Shown here: positions 7,764 through 16,025 of the stretch, piece by piece
Layout: each line of letters opens with the position of its first letter
Position numbering within the stretch: position 1 is the stretch's first letter
Source of the DNA: Lentilactobacillus kribbianus
GTDB taxonomy: Bacteria; Bacillota; Bacilli; Lactobacillales; Lactobacillaceae
DNA: 64,000 bases
Direction of reading: 5' to 3'
Assembly: GCF_013184075.1 (NCBI RefSeq)
Contig: NZ_JABEQQ010000001.1
Location: 248,001 to 312,000, forward strand
Made by a program: the position numbers and the translations under genes
Notes under the pieces: generated by a model
What the model saw: the letters and a program-made list of their open reading frames with translations, nothing else
Databases searched by the model: none
Told to the model about the DNA's origin: nothing

Positions 7764-7804
7764 CAAAAAAAGCCGAAAGATTGTCTAATAACAATCCCTC
7801 AGCT
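7764..7804 (-). terminator. Terminator after tRNA-Arg
   Basis: On the minus strand a hairpin with GATTGT/ACAATC and AGC/GCT arms ends in TTTTTTT, 14 bases after the tRNA. Confidence 0.8.
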
Positions 7805-7817
7805 CTGCCCCTGCCAA

Positions 7818-7889
7818 TGCGTCCCCCGAGAGTCGAACTCGGATCATGAGGACCGAAATCTCATGTGCTATCCATTACACTAAGGACGC
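7818..7889 (-). tRNA. tRNA-Arg (anticodon TCG)
   Basis: A 72-base cloverleaf on the minus strand. The acceptor arms GCGTCCT and GGGACGC pair (one G-T). The anticodon loop TTTCGGT gives anticodon TCG (reads CGA and related codons). The T arm is CGAGT TCGACTC TCGGG-like. The 3' CCA is not encoded and must be added. The closing pair of the anticodon stem is A opposite C, which is unusual. The gene is a single tRNA with its own terminator. Confidence 0.92.
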
Positions 7890-7935
7890 CTAACAGTTAA
7901 ATTTTAGCAGTGCTCTTCAAAAAATACAAGGTCAA

Positions 7936-8259
7936 TTATTGAACAGCAATTTTTTGTGCTTCATCTTCCAAGTAACCAAAGACTTCATCCGCATTATTTT
8001 TAAAATCTACTAGGAAATTTTCATGAAGTGGTGGTACTACCTTAACTACTTTGCCAGTCAACCCTACTACTTCTAAATTAGGCGCTTGAAAACGTGCCGT
8101 ATCGTAATGGCCCTCCTCAGCAGTTTCTAAATAACGTTGCATCGATTCTACGAGTACTTGGTTAAAAAAAGCTACTTCCGTTACTTCTGGAGCATGTACT
8201 CGTCTTACTGCTAGCATTTCTTGAAATTCCGTGACATTGGTAGGTAAATTAGTTAACAT
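7936..8259 (-). CDS. Unknown 107-aa protein
   Basis: A soluble acidic protein starting at ATG 8259 behind AGAAAGGACTG. The N-terminal half is predicted helical (VTEFQEMLAVRRVH, FFNQVLVESMQRYLETAEE), and the C-terminal half has a beta-like stretch (VVGLTGKVVKVVPP) and an acidic helix. No catalytic motif or family is recognised. It is alone between tRNA-Arg and a divergent flavoprotein gene. Confidence 0.65.
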   Translation of the reverse strand: MLTNLPTNVTEFQEMLAVRRVHAPEVTEVAFFNQVLVESMQRYLETAEEGHYDTARFQAPNLEVVGLTGKVVKVVPPLHENFLVDFKNNADEVFGYLEDEAQKIAVQ

Positions 8260-8428
8260 TTCGTTCAGTCCTTTCTGTGGCTTTATCTTATCATTTTTTA
8301 CTTAGCGAATAAATTATAACAGAACTGATTGCACCACCTGCGCCTTTCCCTTATCATGGATATATAAAGCGCTATCTAGTTACTTAACACTTTAATAAAT
8401 ACAGAAACGAACACCTAGGAGAAATAAT

Positions 8429-10306
8429 ATGAAAGTTGCAATTGTGGGGGCCGGCCCACGGGGCATTTTGGCTCTTTCAGCATTGATTAATCAATATAAA
8501 TATAATACTAACAAAGAAAAACCATTAGACATCGGGTTATTTGACACCACTGGGATTGGAGGCCAGGTCTGGAAAAAAGATCAATGGGCTGGTCTTATCA
8601 TGAACACCCCTGCTGATGAGGTTACCCTTTATACCGACGCCTCGGTCACTTTAAGCAGTCCAATTTTTGATGGTCCCTCACTTTTTGAATGGGCCGCTAG
8701 TCCAGTAGCTCAACAATACTTAGTTGCACAAAAATATAGTGAGGAATTGCAACATCTAGCCGCTCAGTTAGGACCAAAAGATTATGCCCCACGAGTGCTT
8801 TATGGCGCTTATATTAACTGGTTTTATGATGATTTATTAGCCCAACTCCCTTATGGGGTTACCGTTAATTTTTATCAAGAAAAAATCATCGGCCTGCAAC
8901 GTTACAAAAACAATGACTTTCAGATTAGTTCAGCAGACCATCATTACACCGTTAATTCTTTGATTGTGAGTTTAGGTCAAATGCCTAACTACTTGAATGA
9001 AGCGGAACAACAATTAGCACTATTTGCTGATGAAAAGAAACTTTTTTATTTACCACCCATCAGTCCTGCTGAAGCTGACTTAAGCAAATTACCAGCAACT
9101 GAAAACGTTATTTTACGAGGACTAGGTTTATCATTTTTTGACTACATTTCAGAGTTAACTCTTGGTCGTGGCGGTCACTATATGAAAAACAGCGATGGTT
9201 CTTTGTCTTACCAACCATCTGGTAGAGAACCTCATATTATTGCGGGATCTAAGCGGGGCTTACCCTTTTATCCCAAAGCTGTCAGTCAAAAAGGCTATGG
9301 TGAACGTTACCAACCCAATTTTTTAACCGTAGCCAATATTCAACAACATTTAGTCAACGGCAAACTACCGTATGACAGTTTCTTGCAAATGCTGCAATCT
9401 GATATCGAGCTTGTGTATTACATGTTATTAATTGATAACCGGTACCCTACCAAAAGCGCTTCTGAATTTAAAAAGCGTTTCATCGCTGGAGAAGATCGTA
9501 ATCAATTAATTGCTGCCTTTAAGTTTGATACGGCCGATATTTGGGATTGGCATTTCACTTTAAACCCACTGGGAACCCCAACAGCTATTTCTACTACTGA
9601 ATACCAAAATGAGGTTATCAATTGGGTCGATGCAATGACTGCTGACGCTAATTTAGGTTCCAAAACGGGTCCCGTAACCTCGTCATTAGAACTACTAAGA
9701 GACTTTCGTGATATTATTCGTGATCTGGTTAATCAACAACTATTTGACGATAATGAATACGTTAATCAATTCTTGCAAGAATTTAACTCGATGAATAATT
9801 TCTTATCTGTTGGTGCACCCGCTTTAAGAACCGCTCAATTATCCGCCCTGATGCGTTCTGGCATTGTCACGGTGATGGCTCCAGATATGGATATTACCAC
9901 CGTAGAAGATCATTTTGTAGCCCAATCTGCTCGAAATAACGACAAGTTCCAAAGCGATTATGTCATTGAAGCTCGGATTCCTAAGCCTAATCTGTCAATG
10001 ACCGCTAATCCTTTATTAGAAGATATGTTGGCTACCAGCACCATTAAACCTGCTAGCGTTATTAAAGACGGTCAACCATTTGCATTACCTGCTGTTCAAG
10101 TAATTCCGGCTAGTGATCAAGTAATGGCCGGTACCGGTCAAGTATTACCTAATCTTTTCATTTGGGGATTACAATTAGAAGGACTTCGTTGGAGCACTAC
10201 TATTAGTTCAAGACCGGGTGTCAACGACTTTAATTTACAAACAGCAGACTATATTGCTGCCCGCTTGCTTCACTTGAATCCAGCGGATAATGTGAATATG
10301 CTTTAA
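8429..10306 (+). CDS. FAD/NAD(P)-binding protein (NAD_binding_9 type)
   Basis: 625-aa cytoplasmic protein. The N-terminal dinucleotide-binding loop is VAIVGAGPRGILAL (residues 3-16), the form found in the FAD/NAD(P)-binding family with an HpcE/YdhS-like N-terminal domain. A second glycine-containing strand is near 224-235 (NVILRGLGLSFFDY). Near the C-terminus, NLFIWGLQLEGLRW is a likely FAD-contact strand. Start ATG 8429 follows CTAGGAG. The substrate is unknown; family members are often called hydroxyacylglutathione hydrolase-like by error. Single-gene unit with terminator. Confidence 0.85.
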   Translation: MKVAIVGAGPRGILALSALINQYKYNTNKEKPLDIGLFDTTGIGGQVWKKDQWAGLIMNTPADEVTLYTDASVTLSSPIFDGPSLFEWAASPVAQQYLVAQKYSEELQHLAAQLGPKDYAPRVLYGAYINWFYDDLLAQLPYGVTVNFYQEKIIGLQRYKNNDFQISSADHHYTVNSLIVSLGQMPNYLNEAEQQLALFADEKKLFYLPPISPAEADLSKLPATENVILRGLGLSFFDYISELTLGRGGHYMKNSDGSLSYQPSGREPHIIAGSKRGLPFYPKAVSQKGYGERYQPNFLTVANIQQHLVNGKLPYDSFLQMLQSDIELVYYMLLIDNRYPTKSASEFKKRFIAGEDRNQLIAAFKFDTADIWDWHFTLNPLGTPTAISTTEYQNEVINWVDAMTADANLGSKTGPVTSSLELLRDFRDIIRDLVNQQLFDDNEYVNQFLQEFNSMNNFLSVGAPALRTAQLSALMRSGIVTVMAPDMDITTVEDHFVAQSARNNDKFQSDYVIEARIPKPNLSMTANPLLEDMLATSTIKPASVIKDGQPFALPAVQVIPASDQVMAGTGQVLPNLFIWGLQLEGLRWSTTISSRPGVNDFNLQTADYIAARLLHLNPADNVNML

Positions 10307-10314
10307 TTTAAAAA

Positions 10315-10348
10315 ATCACTACTATGGGTTAATAGTAGTGATTTCTTT
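10315..10348 (+). terminator. Intrinsic terminator
   Basis: 11-bp perfect stem ATCACTACTAT/ATAGTAGTGAT with a 6-base loop and a T-rich tail. Confidence 0.85.
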
Positions 10349-10352
10349 ATAT

Positions 10353-10390
10353 AAAAAAGATCCTAAGCTATAAAGTTTAGGATCTTTTTT
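10353..10390. terminator. Bidirectional terminator, mainly for the sugar operon
   Basis: AAAAAAGATCCTAA and TTAGGATCTTTTTT are perfect 14-bp arms around a 10-base loop. On the minus strand it ends the rbsD-transporter operon. Confidence 0.88.
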
Positions 10391-10397
10391 ACATTAA

Positions 10398-11747
10398 TTA
10401 TTCAGTAACAGCTTCTGGATGTTTTTGATCGTAACGGTTTTCCAAGAACCAGTAAACAGTAACGAACAAGAAGCAAAGCATTGGTACGATAAATGAGAAT
10501 TGCATGTTAGTCATATCTGAAACAGCACCTTGAATTGCAGGAACTACGGCACCACCAACGATGGCCATAACCACGAAAGCACCGGCAGTTTCATTGTACT
10601 TCTTATCAGTAACAGTATCCAAAGCATGAGCATAAATCGTTGGCCATTGTGGACCAAAGAAGAAGCTAGCAGCGATGGCCATAATAACGGCAGTCATATT
10701 TGGAATACTCATTGTCAAAATCAAAGCAATAGTACCAAAAACTGAGTAGAATGCTAAAACTTTAGTGATTGAGAAACGATTCATTAAGAAGTTAGCTACC
10801 ACTTTACCAGCAAACCAAGCAACGTAACTATAAATCATAAATGTTGAAGCAGCACTATCAGTTAGGTGATCACCCAAGTTCAAGGCCAAACGAATAGTAA
10901 ATGACCATACTGTGGTTTGCATACCAACGTAAACAAATTGGGCAACGATGGCTTTACGGAAACGAGCATTCTTAATTAAGTAACGGAAAGTTTCACCTAA
11001 TGAAGGCTTTTCTTCTTTTTCACCTTCAGTAGTTTGAGCAACAGCCTTAGCTGATGGCATTGGTGTTAATGCCAAGATTACCAACATTACGATTAAAACA
11101 ATCAAGATGTATTTGTAAGGACGCAAAGTTAATTGCAACATCTTTTCACCGTAAGCAACTCGTTCAGCACCGTGCATGTTAGCCATCTTTTCAGAAAGAT
11201 TACCAACGGTACCAAAGATTAAATACTTACCTAAAACGATTCCTAAAATATCACCAAGTGGTACCAAAGTACCGGCAAAGTTAATTCGGAAGTTGGCACT
11301 TTCTTTAGGTCCAAGCATTGAGCTGTAAGTTTCACATGAAGTTTCAAGGAAACTAAGACCAATGGCAATTGCAAAGATTGAAGCTAAAAACATGCCGTAA
11401 GTAGCCACTTGTGAAGCTGGGAAGAATAGCGCACAACCAATAATATAAGCGATTAAACCAATCATAATGGCAAATTTATAACTTAATTTTTTGATAACCA
11501 AAGATGCGGGAATAGCGATTAAGAAGTAACCACCATAAAAGGCACTTTGAACAAAGGCAGTAGCAGCATCATTTAACATGAATACCGTCTTGAATTGAGT
11601 GATTAAAATATCATTTAGTGAGGCAGCAGCTCCCCACATTGGGAAGATTAAACATACTAAGATAAATTGAAAAATTGGGGTTTTGCTTAAATAACCGTCA
11701 GACAACTGAGTCCAACCGTGTTTTGATTCAACAGTTTTTGCTTCCAT
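10398..11747 (-). CDS. FucP-type MFS sugar:H+ symporter
   Basis: 449-aa major facilitator of the fucose/galactose/glucose (FucP) family with about 12 membrane segments. Recognisable stretches are MWGAAASLNDILITQFK (about 37-53) and AIGLSFLETSCETYSSMLGP (about 128-147), corresponding to the LNDIL and LETAANP motifs of FucP. The gene follows rbsD by 26 bases in one operon, so a likely cargo is ribose or another sugar whose ring form RbsD interconverts. It is not the ABC-type RbsABC or the RbsU type. Substrate assignment is inference. Confidence 0.87.
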   Translation of the reverse strand: MEAKTVESKHGWTQLSDGYLSKTPIFQFILVCLIFPMWGAAASLNDILITQFKTVFMLNDAATAFVQSAFYGGYFLIAIPASLVIKKLSYKFAIMIGLIAYIIGCALFFPASQVATYGMFLASIFAIAIGLSFLETSCETYSSMLGPKESANFRINFAGTLVPLGDILGIVLGKYLIFGTVGNLSEKMANMHGAERVAYGEKMLQLTLRPYKYILIVLIVMLVILALTPMPSAKAVAQTTEGEKEEKPSLGETFRYLIKNARFRKAIVAQFVYVGMQTTVWSFTIRLALNLGDHLTDSAASTFMIYSYVAWFAGKVVANFLMNRFSITKVLAFYSVFGTIALILTMSIPNMTAVIMAIAASFFFGPQWPTIYAHALDTVTDKKYNETAGAFVVMAIVGGAVVPAIQGAVSDMTNMQFSFIVPMLCFLFVTVYWFLENRYDQKHPEAVTE

Positions 11748-11773
11748 GTTTTATTTTTCCTCCAAAGTCGTAA

Positions 11774-12169
11774 TTAAAAAGTTACGCCACTTTCTAAAAT
11801 AATGTTTGAATATGGGGTCATTTCACCAGTACGAACGAAAGCGTGAGTCTTGCTTAGATCCTTCTTAAGTTGCGTATGTGGTACGTAAGTAATTTCCACA
11901 TTTGGTAATTCTGCTTTAATAGCTGCCAATTGTTCTGGGTTTTGGTCAACAATTTCTTCCGCTAGGTAGATATGTTGAACTTCCATTTCAGCTAAAACAT
12001 TTTTCAAAACGTCAATAAAGCTAGGTAGTTGCTTAGTTAATGCCAAATCAATTTTTTTAGTGCCCATTGGTACTGGCATTCCAGCATCACCAATTGACAA
12101 CCAATCCATGTGGCCCATGCCAGCAATAACAGTTGATAATTCTGAATTAATTACCGTGGTTTTCTTCAT
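11774..12169 (-). CDS. rbsD: D-ribose pyranase (RbsD/FucU family)
   Basis: 131-aa sugar mutarotase. Key features are [17 protein letters not shown] (about 18-34) with the catalytic His and Asp, YVPHTQLKK (about 95-103), and [17 protein letters not shown] near the C-terminus. It converts beta-pyranose to furanose ribose before phosphorylation. Length matches RbsD. It is the first gene of an operon with a FucP-type transporter; no ribokinase gene is in the window. FucU is the closest alternative. The promoter carries LacI-type operators and a leader terminator. Confidence 0.9.
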   Translation of the reverse strand: MKKTTVINSELSTVIAGMGHMDWLSIGDAGMPVPMGTKKIDLALTKQLPSFIDVLKNVLAEMEVQHIYLAEEIVDQNPEQLAAIKAELPNVEITYVPHTQLKKDLSKTHAFVRTGEMTPYSNIILESGVTF

Positions 12170-12236
12170 TACTATGTTCTCCCTTTTCTTTCGAATGAAA
12201 TTTTACGTTTTAGTAAATCATTTTACTTTTTAAGAT

Positions 12237-12262
12237 AAAAAAAGATCCGATTGAGTTCGGAT
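12237..12262 (-). terminator. Leader terminator upstream of rbsD
   Basis: On the minus strand, ATCCGA pairs with TCGGAT (12257-12262 with 12245-12250) and is followed by C and seven T. It lies 33-58 bases after the predicted transcription start and before rbsD, so it could attenuate the operon or end a short RNA. Confidence 0.68.
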
Positions 12263-12280
12263 GACTAAATTTATCTTTTA

Positions 12281-12288
12281 AAACGTTT
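12281..12288. promoter_or_regulatory. Palindromic operator candidate AAACGTTT
   Basis: An 8-bp palindrome centred about 10 bases downstream of the predicted rbs transcription start; its core resembles LacI-family operators with a central CG. Confidence 0.4.
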
Positions 12289-12301
12289 AATCAACTTTTG
12301 T

Positions 12302-12330
12302 ATAATAGCATCACATGCAAACGATTGCAA
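12302..12330 (-). promoter_or_regulatory. rbs operon promoter with overlapping LacI-type operator
   Basis: On the minus strand, TTGCAA (12325-12330), 17 bases, then TATTAT (12302-12307). The palindrome TGCAAACGATTGCA (12316-12329) covers the -35. It fits a LacI-family repressor such as RbsR, and only partly matches the CcpA cre consensus. Confidence 0.7.
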
Positions 12331-12664
12331 CCTCCCGAAAATTATTCACATAGTAGCTTTTTAATGAAAACAATATGAAAAATAGCTCAGTACCTGTTAT
12401 AAATTAAAATCGTTAAAATCATTCAATCCCTTGACTATCAAGATGATATTGATTGCAATAATCCATTGAAAATAATTTACAAAAACTACCAATCATGTGA
12501 CCATTTATGTTATTTTTTTACAATAAAATTATTTTTTTCACAAAGCTCCGTTCCCTTTTACTATAATTTGCTTTTTTAATTCTCTAATTGTCATAAAAAA
12601 CAAGTGCTATCTTCATGATTAGCTTATAATGTTAGTTATTAATTATTTTGCCAGGAGCCCACAT
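12331..12664. other. AT-rich intergenic region
   Basis: About 330 bases between the rbs promoter and the next gene, very AT-rich with homopolymer T and A runs. TATAAT-like hexamers occur at 12562-12567 and 12625-12630 but without convincing -35 partners. I see no RNA gene, repeat or small frame with a credible ribosome site. Confidence 0.5.
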
Positions 12665-14413
12665 ATGAAAGCCACTAAATCAAAACTTTTAAAAATGACT
12701 GCAAGTATCTGTTTATTGACCATCATGATTCTTTTTTTATTATGGCCTCAGTTAATTAAGCAACAATTAATTGTCGGAGTGGATGCCATTTTTCACTTTA
12801 ACCGTTTTTATGACACTATGATGCAAATAAAAACCAACAACTATAATTATTTTTTAACCAATTTTGGCTTTGATCAAACTGGAAGAATTGTAAATGCGTT
12901 ATATGGTCCAATAATGGCTTATTTACAAGGTGGAATATTACTATTAAGTGGTTCCTGGTTACGTTATCAGATTGGTTCAAACATCCTTCTAATCACATTG
13001 AGCTTTTGTAGCATGTTTGTTTTAGCCACCAAATTAAAATTCAATTTTGGGTTAAAGATCCTTTTAGCCAGTCTTTATGCTACCAGTCCAGCAGTAGTGG
13101 TTTGGATTAGTTCTCAACAGTTCACCGGTTGGGGTGCAGCCGTTTTGCCGCTACTTTTTGCTGGAGGTCTAGCCTTTTATGATGATCACCTTAGTTTTCA
13201 AACCAGCTTAGCCTTGGCCGTTCCTATGGCACTGCTGCTTCAAATCCATACTTTAAGTGCTTTAATCGGTACTATTGGGTTAATTCCGTTAATGTTAACC
13301 GCCGTGATTACCAATAAAAGAAAAAGTACCGTAATGTTTTATGGGTTCCTTGCCATTTTAATCACCTTACTTTTAAGTGGTAATGTTTGGGCCGCAATGC
13401 TAGATATTTTGCCCCACAATCACTTGCTAACTCCTTGGCCATACCAAAATATGGCCGATTTTACTAATTCATTTACCCTAGGTTTACCTGATACAACTAA
13501 TTTTGCTTTTACCCATGGTTTAATTTATTGGTTATTAATTATTTCTCAGTTAATCTTAGGTGGGCTCAATTGGCGTAAGGCCTCCGCTATCACTAAAGCA
13601 CTACTGATAACCATTCTTCTTTTTACCATTATTCCCAGTTCGTTTTTACCATGGGATTTAATTAGCAACGCCATCCCTAGTTTACGGGTCCTTTTGCAAT
13701 TTCCACGTCGCCTAAATGTCATTGCCGAAGTGCTTACTCCCGTTTTATTAGGTTTAAATATCACTGAAATTAACTGGTTGAAAAGGCATTATTGGGCTAC
13801 TGTCGGAATAGTTGGTATATGGGCCTTGGCCAGTTTATTTAGTGCTGGTAAAATCATCGCTAATCAAGCTCGTGTGTGGGATACCGATCAGGTCTTAGCT
13901 TATTCACATAATGTTACCTTTACTAAGAGTAAATCAGCTACTAAAATCGCACTTCAATCAGCTAATCTTTCGGCGGGACTAAAAGCCATCAAAAAAAATT
14001 CAGTAGATTATTTACCAACCACCAAAACCGTAAATTATACTGGTAAGAGTCTACAATTTGCCTACCCCAAATACTGGAATTTAGTAAAATATCAACCCGG
14101 CATCAGCAAAATCGTTACCAATGGAACTCTTAATTTAAAGGTTAAGCTAATCACACCAACAACCATAACTCTCCCCGTAGTCCTTTATCAAAATTCACAG
14201 TTAATCATTAATCAGCAACACTTAAAAAAAACGGATTTAGTTCTCAATTCACTAAATCAACCAATCATAAAAAAAGAACGGTCCTCGCTAAACATTCAGC
14301 TAAAGTACCGTTCCTCTGTATTATTTAAACTAGCTGCTAGTATCAGCAGTATTAGTTGGTTAATCATGATTGGTTACTGGTTAATGCGTCTAATTACTCA
14401 TTTTTTTGAATAA
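12665..14413 (+). CDS. Polytopic membrane protein, GT-C-like (PTPS-related/YfhO-type)
   Basis: 582-aa protein starting at ATG 12665 behind CCAGGAGCC; an in-frame ATG 36 bases earlier overlaps a TATAAT and lacks a ribosome site. After the first membrane segment comes GVDAIFHFNRFYD, an acidic first external loop as in GT-C glycosyltransferases, then about ten membrane segments. A soluble external domain spans about 400-560, and a final membrane segment lies near the C-terminus. This fits the membrane family called 6-pyruvoyl-tetrahydropterin synthase-related or YfhO-like. Envelope glycosylation is a reasonable guess. The 3' end overlaps the convergent gene by 20 bases. Confidence 0.75.
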   Translation: MKATKSKLLKMTASICLLTIMILFLLWPQLIKQQLIVGVDAIFHFNRFYDTMMQIKTNNYNYFLTNFGFDQTGRIVNALYGPIMAYLQGGILLLSGSWLRYQIGSNILLITLSFCSMFVLATKLKFNFGLKILLASLYATSPAVVVWISSQQFTGWGAAVLPLLFAGGLAFYDDHLSFQTSLALAVPMALLLQIHTLSALIGTIGLIPLMLTAVITNKRKSTVMFYGFLAILITLLLSGNVWAAMLDILPHNHLLTPWPYQNMADFTNSFTLGLPDTTNFAFTHGLIYWLLIISQLILGGLNWRKASAITKALLITILLFTIIPSSFLPWDLISNAIPSLRVLLQFPRRLNVIAEVLTPVLLGLNITEINWLKRHYWATVGIVGIWALASLFSAGKIIANQARVWDTDQVLAYSHNVTFTKSKSATKIALQSANLSAGLKAIKKNSVDYLPTTKTVNYTGKSLQFAYPKYWNLVKYQPGISKIVTNGTLNLKVKLITPTTITLPVVLYQNSQLIINQQHLKKTDLVLNSLNQPIIKKERSSLNIQLKYRSSVLFKLAASISSISWLIMIGYWLMRLITHFFE

Positions 14414-15020
14414 ATGAATTATCTGGAATTCGAATTAGTTCAAATCGGTTGGCTTGCCGCCCTGCATGTAAGCCAATGCCATTGATAAAGTTCTTCTTGT
14501 ACGTGGTAGTTACTGTAGCCACCCAAGCTCGTTGATATCTAGTATCCATATAATCAAGCTTTTTTTGGTTCCATTTGTACGCAGAGGCTTGCACATTAGT
14601 ATTTTTCTTTCCTGTCACTAATGTTGCTGAAAAACTATCAACATGGTACCGTTCACCATTGACTAAATAAGAATAATGTTGAATGGGCCGCTTTTCACCA
14701 GAATTTTTCACTTGCACATAATAAGACTGATCGCCATCAGAGTCCAAGACCAATGGTTGATATGAATAGGCAGTATCAACTTTCTTATTACTTAATTCAT
14801 TAACGTTTTGAAAGAAGGTCACCTTGCTCATTGCTCCAAAGGCCACCAAAAAAATAGCTAACTCACCGCAAGAAATCCAGAAATTATGCCAAGAAAACCC
14901 CTTCTTGGTTTTAATTATCAATCTAATTCTGCGCATGCGCATATCATGAACCATCCACACACCGTAGATAATTACAATCAACCACAATGCCATTCCGATT
15001 AAATTCCAGGTTGATTTCAT
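14394..15020 (-). CDS. LVIS_2131-like membrane protein
   Basis: 208-aa protein with two N-terminal membrane segments (about 5-25 and 46-66) separated by a basic loop (RMRRIRLIIKTKKGFSW), then an external beta-rich domain of about 140 residues. It resembles the lactobacillus-specific LVIS_2131 family of unknown function. ATG 15020 follows GAGGAG. Its last codons overlap, tail to tail, those of the GT-C-like gene. Confidence 0.72.
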   Translation of the reverse strand: MKSTWNLIGMALWLIVIIYGVWMVHDMRMRRIRLIIKTKKGFSWHNFWISCGELAIFLVAFGAMSKVTFFQNVNELSNKKVDTAYSYQPLVLDSDGDQSYYVQVKNSGEKRPIQHYSYLVNGERYHVDSFSATLVTGKKNTNVQASAYKWNQKKLDYMDTRYQRAWVATVTTTYKKNFINGIGLHAGRQANRFELIRIPDNSFIQKNE

Positions 15021-15109
15021 TGTTAAACTCCTCTTCGTTTCATTATTAGTCTTAGTTTACACTATTTTTTTAGGAATGGAAATGAAACCGGTTTATCAGA
15101 TTTCACTTT

Positions 15110-15928
15110 TTAATGTTCTTGATTTCGTAAAATATCACTAATACTTCTGGTAACCCCATCGTGATTATTATCCCACTTAGTTAAATGGGGGTAACGTTTT
15201 AATAAATTAGGAGCTGCATTTTTCATTGCCAATCCGTGACCTACGCCTGTCAACATTTCGTAATCATTATCGTTATCTCCAAACGCGGCTACCTGGGCTA
15301 ATGGTAACTGCCAAGTATTTAATAGTACTTCAATTCCGCTAAGCTTACTTACCCCATTGGCCATAATATCAATGCCATTAAGGCCACTCATGACGACATT
15401 TACTTGGTGACCAAATTGCTGTTGTAACCCCTGATAAATAGGAGCAATGTTGAAATCACCACAGGTAATATCTAATTTATATACCTTATCTGATACCGCA
15501 TTGATATTAGCGATTGATTGCAAGTCATCATAAAAATAACCAGCAGCTTGGAAAAACTGATCACTAGCGGGAACTTCGGTATAAGTACCATGTTCGCCAA
15601 TTAAAATAATGCGGGCAGCAGGTAGCTGTCCTTGTTGCGTTAGCCACGCTACAATTTGATGCCATTGCCTTGAACTTACTGGTTGTTCCGCAATGGTTTG
15701 GCCTTGCTCATTGACCACATGCCCACCATTATTGGCTACATAGGATATGGGACCATTGAAATCCGCAAATATTTTAACCAAATGGTCCAAATGATTACTA
15801 CTAGCAGCGATAAAATGCATTTGGCGGTGGTTCATTTCCGCTAATTGCGCTTGAAATCCTAAGCGATCAAATTGATCATCATCACTAAAAAAAGTTCCGT
15901 CAATATCAGTCGCTATTACGTTAATCAT
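15110..15928 (-). CDS. HAD-superfamily Cof-type phosphatase
   Basis: 272-aa HAD hydrolase of class IIB. Motif I DIDGTFFSDD is at residues 8-17. Motif II is VAASSNH-like near 41. The motif III lysine is in the GVSKLSGIEVLL segment. Motif IV GDNDNDYEML is near 220. The cap lies between motifs II and III, as in Cof/YidA proteins, which dephosphorylate sugar phosphates or flavin precursors. Start ATG follows GGAGGG. The substrate is not predictable. Confidence 0.9.
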   Translation of the reverse strand: MINVIATDIDGTFFSDDDQFDRLGFQAQLAEMNHRQMHFIAASSNHLDHLVKIFADFNGPISYVANNGGHVVNEQGQTIAEQPVSSRQWHQIVAWLTQQGQLPAARIILIGEHGTYTEVPASDQFFQAAGYFYDDLQSIANINAVSDKVYKLDITCGDFNIAPIYQGLQQQFGHQVNVVMSGLNGIDIMANGVSKLSGIEVLLNTWQLPLAQVAAFGDNDNDYEMLTGVGHGLAMKNAAPNLLKRYPHLTKWDNNHDGVTRSISDILRNQEH

Positions 15929-15978
15929 GAGCTAATCCCTCCATTTTTACCATAAGCATAACCTAAAATTCGTACAAA

Positions 15979-16023
15979 ATAAAACGGTAGCCACCAGATC
16001 TAGCTGGTAGTTACCGGTTTATT
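15979..16023 (-). terminator. Terminator of dacA
   Basis: On the minus strand a long hairpin (ACCGGTAACTACCAG with its near-complement CTGGTGGCTACCGT) is followed by TTTATTTTG. Confidence 0.8.
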
Positions 16024-16025
16024 TT

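Noticed and set aside
12316-12329. A catabolite (cre) site in the rbs promoter
   Set aside because: TGCAAACGATTGCA differs from cre at several fixed positions; a LacI-type repressor operator is the simpler reading.
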